From Halodesulfovibrio spirochaetisodalis (GTDB taxonomy: Bacteria > Desulfobacterota > Desulfovibrionia > Desulfovibrionales > Desulfovibrionaceae), in NCBI RefSeq assembly GCF_001672295.1, contig NZ_JXMS01000006.1:78057-142056 (forward strand): a stretch of DNA of 64,000 nucleotides, given 5' to 3'. The notes beneath the pieces were generated by a model, which had not been told where the DNA came from, searched no databases, and saw only the letters and a program-made list of their open reading frames with translations. Position 1 is the stretch's first letter. Every line of letters starts with the position of its first letter. The position numbers and the translations under genes are program-made. Positions 26,596 through 34,813 of the stretch are shown piece after piece.

Positions 26596-28017
26596 ATGAC
26601 AACCCAAAAAACCGTCTCACCGGCGGCAGCGACATTCATTGTTTCTGTCGTACAATTTTTGACACCATTCATGATGTCAGCTGTAGGTGTGGCACTGCCT
26701 GCCATTGGCAGGGAATTTTCCGCTGGAGCGTTCCAGCTCGGCCTTGTTGAGATGGCCTACATACTTGCCGGTGGTATTTTGATGCTGCCGGCAGGGCGCT
26801 TTGCGGACATCCGCGGGCGTAAGCGTATTTTTTCCATAGGACTCTGCGTCTTTATTCTTGCTACGTTCTGCATTGCACTGGCTCCGACAATGGAAGCACT
26901 CATTTTGTTGCGTTTTGTTCAAGGGGCAGGGTCTGCACTTATTGCAACAACAAGCGTAGCCATCATCTCATCCGTTGTACCGCAGCAGGTACGCGGTAGG
27001 GCTATGGGGATAGTCGCTGCTTCAGTATATTTAGGACTTTCCGCAAGTCCGACTCTGACCGGTTTTATTATTCAATACGGTAGCTGGCGCTGGATTTTCT
27101 GGGGTGTGCTACCGCTTCAGCTTGCTGCACTGTGGCTTACACTGACCCGTTTGCACGGTGAATGGCATGGAGCAAAAGGTGCTCCTTTCGACTGGATCGG
27201 AAGCATCATGTATGCAGGTGCAGTCTGTATGGCAATGACAGGAGTAACCCATCTTAATCAGGGTGGAATATTTACTCTTCTGTTTGCTGCCGGTCTGCTC
27301 GGCCTCTGTTTCTTCTTTTACTGGGAGTCAAAGACTGAGCATCCGATCCTGAACGTACCGCTGCTGAAGGCAAACCGTACCTTTTCCCTCAGTACACTGG
27401 TTCTGCTTGCGAACTATGCATCCTCTTTTGGCGTGACATTCTTCTTCAGCCTCTACTTGCAGCAGGTTAAGGGAATTCCACCGCAGTATGCAGGGATCAT
27501 TCTTGTGACCCAGCCGGTAATCATGGCCATTTTATCGCCGATTGCCGGACGGCTGGCAGACAAGATTGACCCGGGCAAGTTGACTGTTTTCGGTATGGGA
27601 TTATGCACGATTGCACTGGCAACCTGCACCACCGTCAACGCAGAAACAACTCTGCCGACATTACTCATGATTCTCGCTCTGCTCGGCCTTGGTTTCTCAT
27701 TCTTCTCAACACCGAACCTGACCGTAATCATGACCTGTGTAGAACCTAAGCACTATGGTGTAGCAGCAAGCCTTTCAGCGACTATGCGTACGCTGGGCAT
27801 GCTTACTGCCATGTCCGCAATCTCGTTCATTCTGAGTCTGTTCATGGGCAGACAGTCAGTTTCGCAGTCACCGGAAGCATTTATTTCCGCACTGCAAACC
27901 GGCTTCACCATCTTTACAGTCATTAGTGCAATCGGGGTTGCGGGAGCATTTGCAAGTGCCCGTGCACAAAAATACTCCGCAATGTATCAGGAACCACAAA
28001 CTGATTTGACGACATAA
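26596..28017 (+). CDS. MFS drug exporter, DHA2 (EmrB/QacA) type
   Basis: 473 aa with about 14 hydrophobic segments. MFS motif A appears as GRFADIRGRKRIF, and motif C-like sequence in the SVYLGLSASPTLTGFI helix. Length and helix number fit the DHA2 family of proton-coupled exporters. It follows marR closely behind GGGGAGG, so this is a MarR-controlled efflux unit. The next small genes (DUF5993-like and DsbB-like) follow after 95 bp and may be read with it. Confidence 0.92.
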   Translation: MTTQKTVSPAAATFIVSVVQFLTPFMMSAVGVALPAIGREFSAGAFQLGLVEMAYILAGGILMLPAGRFADIRGRKRIFSIGLCVFILATFCIALAPTMEALILLRFVQGAGSALIATTSVAIISSVVPQQVRGRAMGIVAASVYLGLSASPTLTGFIIQYGSWRWIFWGVLPLQLAALWLTLTRLHGEWHGAKGAPFDWIGSIMYAGAVCMAMTGVTHLNQGGIFTLLFAAGLLGLCFFFYWESKTEHPILNVPLLKANRTFSLSTLVLLANYASSFGVTFFFSLYLQQVKGIPPQYAGIILVTQPVIMAILSPIAGRLADKIDPGKLTVFGMGLCTIALATCTTVNAETTLPTLLMILALLGLGFSFFSTPNLTVIMTCVEPKHYGVAASLSATMRTLGMLTAMSAISFILSLFMGRQSVSQSPEAFISALQTGFTIFTVISAIGVAGAFASARAQKYSAMYQEPQTDLTT

Positions 28018-28112
28018 CAGGATAGCTTCATCCTGACGCACCAATCCGGATGGTAGTGCAGATCCCTCAAATTATCTTAGCACTACAGCCCTGCCTCTAA
28101 TACACTGGCAGT

Positions 28113-28268
28113 ATGAGTACTATCTTATTTTTACTACTGATACTGGCTATGGGTATTGGATGGTATGGGCACCGGATGGGCGCAATCTACGTCACTATTC
28201 TTTCAATCATACTCGCCATCATCTGGTTCATGTCCCATGCTACAGACTCGCTAAACGTTAATCTGTAG
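28113..28268 (+). CDS. DUF5993-like small membrane protein, 51 aa
   Basis: Reads MSTILFLLLILAMG...WYGHRMGAIYVT and ends in NVNL. There are two hydrophobic helices joined by the short WYGHRMG turn. This matches what I recall of DUF5993, a short two-helix family found next to DsbB-like proteins. It ends 8 bp before the DsbB-like gene, supporting a functional pair. No strong ribosome site is visible, but the frame, codon use and position are convincing. Confidence 0.72.
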   Translation: MSTILFLLLILAMGIGWYGHRMGAIYVTILSIILAIIWFMSHATDSLNVNL

Positions 28269-28276
28269 GCAGGACT

Positions 28277-28840
28277 ATGCATCCGGAACTTGCACGCAAA
28301 ATTAATTTACTGTTGCTGCTCATGGTTGCAGGCGTCATGTGCGGCTCCCTTTCTGTACAGTTCATACTTGGTGATTTGCCATGTCCCCTCTGCATACTGC
28401 AACGCTATGCAATGATTGGTCTGGCAATGGGGCCTCTGCTGAACTTGCGGTTTGGTATACGCCCGCGTCATCTCTCAGTTACGCTCATGTTTGCTCTGTT
28501 CGGTATAGCAGTCAGCGTACGGCAGGTATTGCTGCATATAGTACCGGGAACAGGAAATTACGGTGCTCCTGTCTTTGGAATGCATCTATATACATGGTCG
28601 TCACTCATATTTTTTATTGCACTGGTTGTTACTGCTCTGTTGTTACTCATAGAAAATGTATGGTCACCATTAGATACACCTACCTATAACGACAAAATAG
28701 TCCACATTGGATATGGAATTATGATATCCATAACGTTATTCCTTGCAATAATAACACTTTTGGAATGTGGCTGGCGATGTCCCGATAATCCAGTGCACTA
28801 TATGCTCATTCAACCTACCCATTTTATAACACATCCATAA
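28277..28840 (+). CDS. DsbB-like disulfide bond formation protein, second Cys pair absent
   Basis: 187 aa, four to five membrane helices. The first periplasmic loop has CPLC (Cys36, Cys39) followed by ILQRY, the quinone-side motif of DsbB. The second periplasmic loop (PGTGNYGAPVFGMHLYTWS) lacks the Cys pair that in E. coli DsbB contacts DsbA. Near the C-terminus is ECGWRCP, two Cys spaced by three residues. It probably belongs to the DsbB subgroup that travels with DUF5993. It may pass electrons between a thiol protein and quinone by a different route; this is inference. Confidence 0.82.
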   Translation: MHPELARKINLLLLLMVAGVMCGSLSVQFILGDLPCPLCILQRYAMIGLAMGPLLNLRFGIRPRHLSVTLMFALFGIAVSVRQVLLHIVPGTGNYGAPVFGMHLYTWSSLIFFIALVVTALLLLIENVWSPLDTPTYNDKIVHIGYGIMISITLFLAIITLLECGWRCPDNPVHYMLIQPTHFITHP

Positions 28841-28999
28841 TACATAGCATGGTGAAGTTATTATAAATCTGTACTCATGACCCTATTATTATAAACAATT
28901 ACATCTAAAAACTTGACGTAAACCCGTTTTAAATGATCTTTATTAGTTCGTGTATAATAAGGAATGTGGTAACTATTTGGGGACGTTTGTAAGGGTTTT

Positions 29000-30295
29000 A
29001 TGTCTATTCAACAGAAAATTAGTACCAAAAAAGTATGTCTGACCATTGTCTCAGCAATAATTATTGCTGGAATTGCGTATGGTTCTCTAACATTTACGCA
29101 GAATAAACAAACTTCCGAAAACACCACCTCCGTCGCCTCTTCCGGAGATATTTCAAACACTCCCGCGACACCAAGCCAACCTGCAGAACAGGTTCCGCAA
29201 CCGATTATTGAAGTAGTCAGCGGAAAAATCGGCAAAGGCGAAACCGCCTCCACCCTTCTCAACAAGTGGCTTTCCAAGGCAGAAGTTTACCGTCTTGCAT
29301 CAGCAACGGATACAACATTCCGCCTTACGAGCCTTCGTCGTGGACGACCATACAGGGTTGTCACAACCGACGGCGAATTCACCCGTTTTGAGTACGAAAT
29401 CGACAACGACAAGTACCTGTCTGTTGCCAAGATAGACAACGGATATGACGCTGAACTCAAAGATATTGAGTACGATGTCATCACTGAACGCGTGAACGGC
29501 ACCATCTCTTCCAATTTATATGAAGCATTGGCTGCTGCAGGGGAAAAAGCAGCTCTTGCCGCTCGAATTGGGGACATCTTCGGGTGGGAAATCGACTTTA
29601 TCCGCGACATCCGTAAAAACGATAATTTTACCGTCGTTGTGGAAAAACGCTTCCGTGATGGCAAATTCCAAAGCTATGGAAAAATTCTTGCCGCACGCTT
29701 CATGAATCAGGGTAACGCCTACGAAGGCTACTACTTGAAAGACAACAACGGGTTTACTCAGTACTACACTGCTGAAGGAAAAAACCTGCGTCGTGCTTTC
29801 TTAAAAGCACCGCTCAGTTTCACCCGTATTTCCTCCAAGTACTCAAACCGTCGCCTGCACCCTATTCTTAAAACCTACCGGCCGCATCACGGTATCGACT
29901 ACGCTGCTCCGCGCGGCACTCCGGTATCTGCCATCGGCAACGGCAAGGTTATTAAAATTGCCCGTAGCAGAGGCGCAGGAAAATACGTTAAAATTCGCCA
30001 CAGCAACGGCTATGAATCAGCGTATCTGCACCTCAACCGTTTCGCCCGAGGGCTTAAAGTCGACAAAAAGGTAAAGCAAGGGCAAACCATTGCCTACGTT
30101 GGCTCCACAGGACTATCCACTGGGCCGCACCTTGATTTCCGTATGAAAAAGAACGGTAAATACATCAACCCGACACGGGCAATAAACCCGCGTGCACCAA
30201 AAGCAACCAAAGAGCAGCTCGTTCTGCTCAAGGAAAAGGTAAAGCTGCTGCATCCGGAAGAAACACCAGTACAAGTCGCAGAAAGCAAGGTGTAG
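29000..30295 (+). CDS. M23 peptidoglycan endopeptidase (MepM/Csd3-like)
   Basis: 431 aa anchored by one N-terminal helix (about residues 12-32). It continues with a low-complexity linker, an OapA/LysM-like domain (about 70-130), a Csd3-like second domain (about 150-270) and a C-terminal LytM domain with all zinc motifs: RRLHPILKTYRPHHGIDYAAPRGTPV and HLDFRM. The full set of catalytic residues predicts an active D,D-endopeptidase that cuts crosslinks to allow wall growth. Monocistronic, with a -10-like TATAAT at 28953-28958. Repeat R4 lies behind it. Confidence 0.93.
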   Translation: MSIQQKISTKKVCLTIVSAIIIAGIAYGSLTFTQNKQTSENTTSVASSGDISNTPATPSQPAEQVPQPIIEVVSGKIGKGETASTLLNKWLSKAEVYRLASATDTTFRLTSLRRGRPYRVVTTDGEFTRFEYEIDNDKYLSVAKIDNGYDAELKDIEYDVITERVNGTISSNLYEALAAAGEKAALAARIGDIFGWEIDFIRDIRKNDNFTVVVEKRFRDGKFQSYGKILAARFMNQGNAYEGYYLKDNNGFTQYYTAEGKNLRRAFLKAPLSFTRISSKYSNRRLHPILKTYRPHHGIDYAAPRGTPVSAIGNGKVIKIARSRGAGKYVKIRHSNGYESAYLHLNRFARGLKVDKKVKQGQTIAYVGSTGLSTGPHLDFRMKKNGKYINPTRAINPRAPKATKEQLVLLKEKVKLLHPEETPVQVAESKV

Positions 30296-30309
30296 CATTG
30301 GTTGCGAAC

Positions 30310-30505
30310 ACCTCCGGTGGGTCTTCGACGTGCCTCCGGCGGCTTAAGAACCGTTTTTCAGGAAAAGGGCTTCTTAAGAATCTCCCAAAACCTTTGCCTG
30401 CGAGAACAATCCGTTTCTTGCCAAACACCGCGGCTTACGCCTCACTTTCTTATGAAATAGAAAAAGGGTGGAGTTTATGACTCCACCCTTTTTTATTTTT
30501 GAAGA
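30310..30505 (+). repeat. Dispersed modular repeat copy R4 (diverged, left part)
   Basis: GCCTCCGGCGGC at 30332 and CTTAAGAACC...TTCTTAAG (a decayed HP1) are followed by the CAAAACCTTTG block and the CCGCGGCTTACGCCTCACTTTC block. The HP2 position is occupied by a hairpin of different sequence, AAAAAGGGTGGAGT/ACTCCACCCTTTTTT, so structure is kept while the stem sequence changed. The right module is missing. It lies between the M23 gene and the convergent tRNA-Leu. Confidence 0.75.
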
Positions 30506-30591
30506 TTGCTAGCAGTTATGGGCAAAAACAGAATTCTGACCCGCGTTGCCCCACGCAATATGTCCAGAAGCTACAAGGTAACCAAAACGAA

Positions 30592-30625
30592 AAAAGCTCT
30601 TAATTCTTTCGAATTAAGAGCTTTT
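30592..30625 (-). terminator. Terminator of tRNA-Leu
   Basis: AAAAGCTCTTAATTC (30592-30606) pairs with GAATTAAGAGCTTTT (30611-30625) around TTTC. It reads on the minus strand directly behind the tRNA 3' end. Confidence 0.88.
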
Positions 30626-30633
30626 GATATCGA

Positions 30634-30720
30634 TGGTGCCGGGGGAGAGACTCGAACTCTCACGGAAATACATCCACTAGACCCTGAACCTAGCGTGTCT
30701 ACCAATTCCACCACCTCGGC
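30634..30720 (-). tRNA. tRNA-Leu (CAG)
   Basis: 87 nt with encoded CCA and the long variable arm of class II tRNAs. The anticodon loop TTCAGGG is on a stem CTAGG/TCTAG, so the anticodon is CAG. The D-arm GGTGGAATTGGTAGACAC and T-arm GAGAGTTCGAGTCTCTC are canonical. The acceptor stem GCCGAGG/CCCCGGC has one A5-C68 mismatch; the other six pairs are good. It is a single-gene unit with its own terminator. Confidence 0.95.
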
Positions 30721-31042
30721 ACGTTTTCGTCGAAGCTTTTGTTGCGCTTCGAGGAGTGGTGTTTAGCGATAATATGAAAAGCATGCAAGCTTTTTTTAAG
30801 AAAAAATAAAACTTTTACCGCCTGCTTATCACCTAAAAAGCTCTAAACACCGCACCACATTTCGCTAACATACTTATTTTACACAAAACATGCAAAACAA
30901 TAACGCAGGAACATAAAACCACCATTCCTGCCATCTGCCACTTGAAGCACCACCTCTTTTGCTGTAACAATAATCGCCTTCGCGCAACAGGCTGCCTGTT
31001 CGCGAACATATTTTATGAATTCACATGCTGCTGGTGGTACCC
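30721..31042. other. Divergent intergenic region
   Basis: About 320 bp between tRNA-Leu (minus) and ribF (plus). AT-rich near 30780-30900; no gene seen. Confidence 0.4.
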
Positions 31043-31987
31043 ATGCAAATCGCACGAAGCATACAGGAAATTTCACTCGATCTTTCCAAAGGTTGTTGTC
31101 TCACTATCGGAAACTTCGACGGTGTTCACAACGGTCATAGAAAGTTAATCAACCGCACTAAAGAGAAAGCGGCGTCTATGGGCGTCCCGAGTGTTGTTGT
31201 TACCTTTTGCCCGCACCCACTCAAGGTGCTTGCCGGCTCGCATGCCCCTGCTCTTATTACCGACTACGAAAAAAAGTTAGACCTGCTTGAAAAAATCGAC
31301 GTTGATTTAGTTCTTCTGCTTGAGTTCACGCGGGAACTTGCTGCGCTGGAACCAGAAGAATTTGTTAAATCTATCCTTGTAGATCAGCTCAAGATGAAAG
31401 AGCTTGTTGTTGGATACGATTACGCTTTCGGCAAAGGACGCAAAGGTAATTTTGAGCTGCTCTCCGCACTGGGAGAAAAATTCGGGTACGGCATAGAGCG
31501 CCTCGAACCTGTCATGATCAACGACGCAATTGTCAGTTCTACACGCATCCGCGACCTCATTAAGGCCGGCAAAGTGTGGGATGTGAAACCGCTTATGGAC
31601 AGATTCTACATCATCCGCGGGACTGTTGTGCATGGCATGGACAGAGGTGGCAAACTGCTTGGCTTCCCTACCGCAAACATGCGTGTACGTGACGAACTGC
31701 ACCCGAAACCAGGTGTATATGCCACATGGGCAGAGCTGGATGGCAAAGTCCACAAGGCCGTCACCAATATTGGATACAACCCGACGTTCGGAAACGACGA
31801 AATCAGCGTTGAAACCTTTATTCTCGACTTCGATGCAGACATTTACGGATGGGAGTTGCGACTGAACTTTGTTGCACGCATCAGAGACGAGAAAAAATTC
31901 AACGGACTTGATGAACTTATCGAACAAATCACCAGTGATGTTTCTCTAGCCCGACAATTGCTCGACGCTCCTGAAGCCCGTCTCTAG
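31043..31987 (+). CDS. ribF: Bifunctional riboflavin kinase / FAD synthetase
   Basis: 314 aa. The N-terminal nucleotidyltransferase domain has LTIGNFDGVHNGHRKLI (HxGH-type) and VVTFCPHP, with SSTRIRDLIKAGKV closing the domain. The C-terminal kinase domain has GTVVHGMDRGGKLLGFPTANM and KPGVYATWAELDGK. It makes FMN and FAD, which feed many flavoproteins in this window. I start at ATG 31043 (MQIARSIQEI) rather than the ATG 18 bp upstream; neither has a strong ribosome site. The ClC gene follows after 26 bp and is probably co-transcribed. Confidence 0.95.
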   Translation: MQIARSIQEISLDLSKGCCLTIGNFDGVHNGHRKLINRTKEKAASMGVPSVVVTFCPHPLKVLAGSHAPALITDYEKKLDLLEKIDVDLVLLLEFTRELAALEPEEFVKSILVDQLKMKELVVGYDYAFGKGRKGNFELLSALGEKFGYGIERLEPVMINDAIVSSTRIRDLIKAGKVWDVKPLMDRFYIIRGTVVHGMDRGGKLLGFPTANMRVRDELHPKPGVYATWAELDGKVHKAVTNIGYNPTFGNDEISVETFILDFDADIYGWELRLNFVARIRDEKKFNGLDELIEQITSDVSLARQLLDAPEARL

Positions 31988-32013
31988 CATGAATATACAA
32001 TTGGGAGCGCCCG

Positions 32014-33798
32014 ATGCTCGGTCCTTTTAAACGAATTTGGCAAGAATACCTGCGTGTGTACCACAGCGTTACATACGTACGTATGCTTGTACTCGGCGTA
32101 CTGGTCGGTATCTTTGCCGGATTGGTTGCCATTGCCTTCCGCCTTGGTCTCGATTTTTCTCAGGATTTTATCCAGAACCACCTCGCAGGTATTTCCACAC
32201 ATGGTGCGCATGGCGAATACCGCCCGTGGGTTATCCCTGTAGCGTTAGTCAGCGTTGCGTTTGTTACCGGCTATCTTGTTAATAAATTTTTGCCGGACTC
32301 CATACACGGCGTTACTGACGGCACCGATGCCATGATCAAAGCCTTTCACCGGAACAAAGGTGATATCAAGCCAAAGGCACCTATCATCAAAGGCATCACA
32401 TCCATCCTGACCATTGCTTCCGGTGGTTCTGCTGGTCAGGAAGGCCCTGTTTCCCAGCTCGGAGCAGGTCTTGGCTGCTGGTTTGCCCACAAGTTCGGGC
32501 TTTCCACCAAAGAGCGCCGCATTCTCATGCTTACAGGTGCAGCAGGCGGCCTTGGCGCTATCTTCCTTGCTCCGCTTGGCGGCGCGATGACTGCCATTGA
32601 AGTTATCTACAAAGAGGACTTTGAATCCGAAGCCATTGTTTCTGCCGTTACTTCATCCGTTGTGGCGTACTCCTTGTTCTTCATGGCATTCGGCTCCAAG
32701 CCGATGTTCGATATTCCTCAGTTTCATTTCCGTGATGCCCGCGAACTGCTGTTCTACGCCATCCTTTCCGTAGCCTGTGCGCTTGCAGCATGGTTCTACG
32801 TACGCACCTTCCATTTCCTCAAATACTCTGTGTTTGAAAAGCTCCGCCAGCGTGTGGGCATTATGTGGACAATGGTGGCTGGCGCCCTGATTATGGGTAT
32901 CTACGGCATGTTTTACCCGCAGGTTCTTTCAACAGGCCACCACGGACTGGAACAGGCAATTAACGGCAACCTGCCGATACTCACAATGCTTGTACTGCTG
33001 TTCGGCAAAACCTTGGCAACGTCCTTGACCCTCGGCTCCGGCATGAGTGGTGGTATGTTTGCCCCTGCACTGTTTGTAGGCGGCATGACAGGCGGTGTTG
33101 TCGGTTTTACAGCCAACAGCTTCTACCCGAATATCGTTACCCAACCGGGTGGCTACGCGCTCGTAGGTATGGCAACCTTCTTTGCCGGTGTAGCGAATGC
33201 GCCAATCGGGCCGCTCATCATGGTATGCGAATTGTCAAAAGGCTACGGCCTGCTGGCACCTCTCATGCTTTCCGGTGCTATCTGTGTTGTTATCAGCCGC
33301 AAAGTTTCTCTCTATGAAAATCAGGTTGAGAACAAATTTGAATCCCCTGCACACATTGTTGACTCTACAGTAAACATCCTTGAAAACCTGCAGGTTAAAG
33401 ATTTCTACCAGCGCGGACGCGTAACGATTCTTGAAGAATCTATCACCCTTAAAGCACTTACGAACATCATTACAGGAACAAACGAATTCTTCTTCCCCGT
33501 CAAAAACATTGCCGGAGAAATTACAGGAATCCTGTCCATTAACGATGTACGAAACATCCTGTATGAAGAAAGCCTGTTTGACCTTGTTGTGGTAGGCGAC
33601 CTCGCCCGTAAAGGCGTAACGCTCTATGACGATGATGACCTGTACACTGCACTTGTTAAGTTTGTTGACTCTGACCTCGGACAGATTCCTGTTGTTCAAG
33701 AAGATAACCCGCATGAGATCCTCGGCCTTATCAACAGAGCGGACGTGTTCAGAGCGTATAAAAACCATCTGTACACCATTCAGGAAAACGAAAAATAG
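32014..33798 (+). CDS. ClC-family chloride channel/transporter with CBS domains
   Basis: 594 aa: about 10-12 membrane helices to residue 430, then two CBS domains. Selectivity-filter motifs are GSAGQEGPVSQLGAG, where Glu143 is the gating glutamate, and SGGMFAPALFVGGMTGG. The usual GSGIP of the first filter is not evident in the form GVTDGTDAMIK. Keeping the gating glutamate favours Cl-/H+ exchange or gated conductance. Starts 26 bp after ribF. It ends at a good terminator. Confidence 0.93.
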   Translation: MLGPFKRIWQEYLRVYHSVTYVRMLVLGVLVGIFAGLVAIAFRLGLDFSQDFIQNHLAGISTHGAHGEYRPWVIPVALVSVAFVTGYLVNKFLPDSIHGVTDGTDAMIKAFHRNKGDIKPKAPIIKGITSILTIASGGSAGQEGPVSQLGAGLGCWFAHKFGLSTKERRILMLTGAAGGLGAIFLAPLGGAMTAIEVIYKEDFESEAIVSAVTSSVVAYSLFFMAFGSKPMFDIPQFHFRDARELLFYAILSVACALAAWFYVRTFHFLKYSVFEKLRQRVGIMWTMVAGALIMGIYGMFYPQVLSTGHHGLEQAINGNLPILTMLVLLFGKTLATSLTLGSGMSGGMFAPALFVGGMTGGVVGFTANSFYPNIVTQPGGYALVGMATFFAGVANAPIGPLIMVCELSKGYGLLAPLMLSGAICVVISRKVSLYENQVENKFESPAHIVDSTVNILENLQVKDFYQRGRVTILEESITLKALTNIITGTNEFFFPVKNIAGEITGILSINDVRNILYEESLFDLVVVGDLARKGVTLYDDDDLYTALVKFVDSDLGQIPVVQEDNPHEILGLINRADVFRAYKNHLYTIQENEK

Positions 33799-33862
33799 GA
33801 ACCTGTTAACCAACAACAGTTCCGCCTGCCGGATACACAAATCTGTGCAGTAACATGAATAT

Positions 33863-33910
33863 AAAAGCCAAGCTCAAATGCGTTCCAACGCACGATAGCT
33901 TGGCTTTTTT
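33863..33910 (+). terminator. Terminator of ribF-clc
   Basis: AAAAGCCAAGCT (33863-33874) pairs with AGCTTGGCTTTT (33897-33908), with an inner TGCGT/ACGCA stem and a T run to 33910. Confidence 0.88.
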
Positions 33911-34012
33911 CATATCTCACCACCCACCTTTGCCTAGCCTTTCAGCAAGTAGCATTAACTGATCTCAAACCTCTCTAATAAAATTCTTCAAAACCACTCA
34001 TCAATATGGTAG

Positions 34013-34041
34013 TGGTCAGACCAAACAAATTGGTCAGACCA
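34013..34041. promoter_or_regulatory. Tandem GntR/FadR-type operators
   Basis: TGGTCAGACCA occurs twice, at 34013-34023 and 34031-34041, 18 bp apart. The sequence matches the TGGTnnnACCA form bound by the FadR subfamily (PdhR, LldR). It ends 13 bp before the gntR start, so it should block its own transcript and the downstream oxidase gene. Confidence 0.75.
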
Positions 34042-34054
34042 ACAAAAGGAAGAC

Positions 34055-34753
34055 ATGAACAAGGTATCATTTGCAGCCGACAGTGCTCCCACACAAAAGC
34101 AGTTAAAGATATACGAGCAGGTTGTGCTCCGTATTCAGGAAATGCTGCACACCGGAACAATCAATGTTGGGGACAAGCTCCCGCCGGAACGAGATCTGGC
34201 TGCGACCTTTCAGGTTTCGCGAAGCTCTATCCGCGAAGCAATCCGTTCCCTTCAGGAAAAAGGTATTGTTGAAAGCAGACGCGGCAACGGAACATTTGTT
34301 GTGAGTACAACAAGCATTATTGAACCACTTGCTGAAGCGGTAACAGAGCAACGCATTTACTTGCTGCAAATCATGGAATTCCGTCAGGCTATTGAGCCTG
34401 CAATAGCTGGTCTGGCTGCACGTAATGCAACACCGGAGCAGCTTGAGGCCATTGCTGCTATTATGAAAGAAAAAGCACCGGAGGATAAGCCGTGGGAAAA
34501 AGACATTCGTTTCCATTGCGCCATTGCCAAAGCCTCCGGCAATCCGCTTTTTGAACAGGCGCTCGTCAACGCAAAGGCCGCACTTGAAGAGACACGGCAG
34601 GAACCGCTGCAATCACCGGAACGCAGAGAACAATCCTGCTCCATGCATAAAGAAATTTACAATGCCATTGCTGCCGGAAACGAAGCTTTGGCAGAACGCT
34701 GCATGCACAAGCACCTGAAATTGGTACACAGCATGCTCTTTTCAACAGAATAA
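34055..34753 (+). CDS. GntR/FadR-subfamily regulator (LldR/PdhR-like)
   Basis: 232 aa. The N-terminal winged helix is GDKLPPERDLAATFQVSRSSIREAIRSLQEKGIVESRRGNGTFV, a classic GntR reading head. The C-terminal all-helical FCD domain includes EFRQAIEPAIAGLAARNAT, DIRFHCAIAKASGNPLF and MHKEIYNAIAAGNEALAERCMHKHL, with the metal-binding His residues of FCD domains. It is followed after 60 bp by an FMN-dependent hydroxy-acid oxidase, so lactate or a related hydroxy acid is the likely effector (inference). Confidence 0.92.
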   Translation: MNKVSFAADSAPTQKQLKIYEQVVLRIQEMLHTGTINVGDKLPPERDLAATFQVSRSSIREAIRSLQEKGIVESRRGNGTFVVSTTSIIEPLAEAVTEQRIYLLQIMEFRQAIEPAIAGLAARNATPEQLEAIAAIMKEKAPEDKPWEKDIRFHCAIAKASGNPLFEQALVNAKAALEETRQEPLQSPERREQSCSMHKEIYNAIAAGNEALAERCMHKHLKLVHSMLFSTE

Positions 34754-34813
34754 CCATACGCAGAGCGCGAGCAAACGTTCTGCGGCTTAACCACCGTCAG
34801 GTAAGGAAATGCT

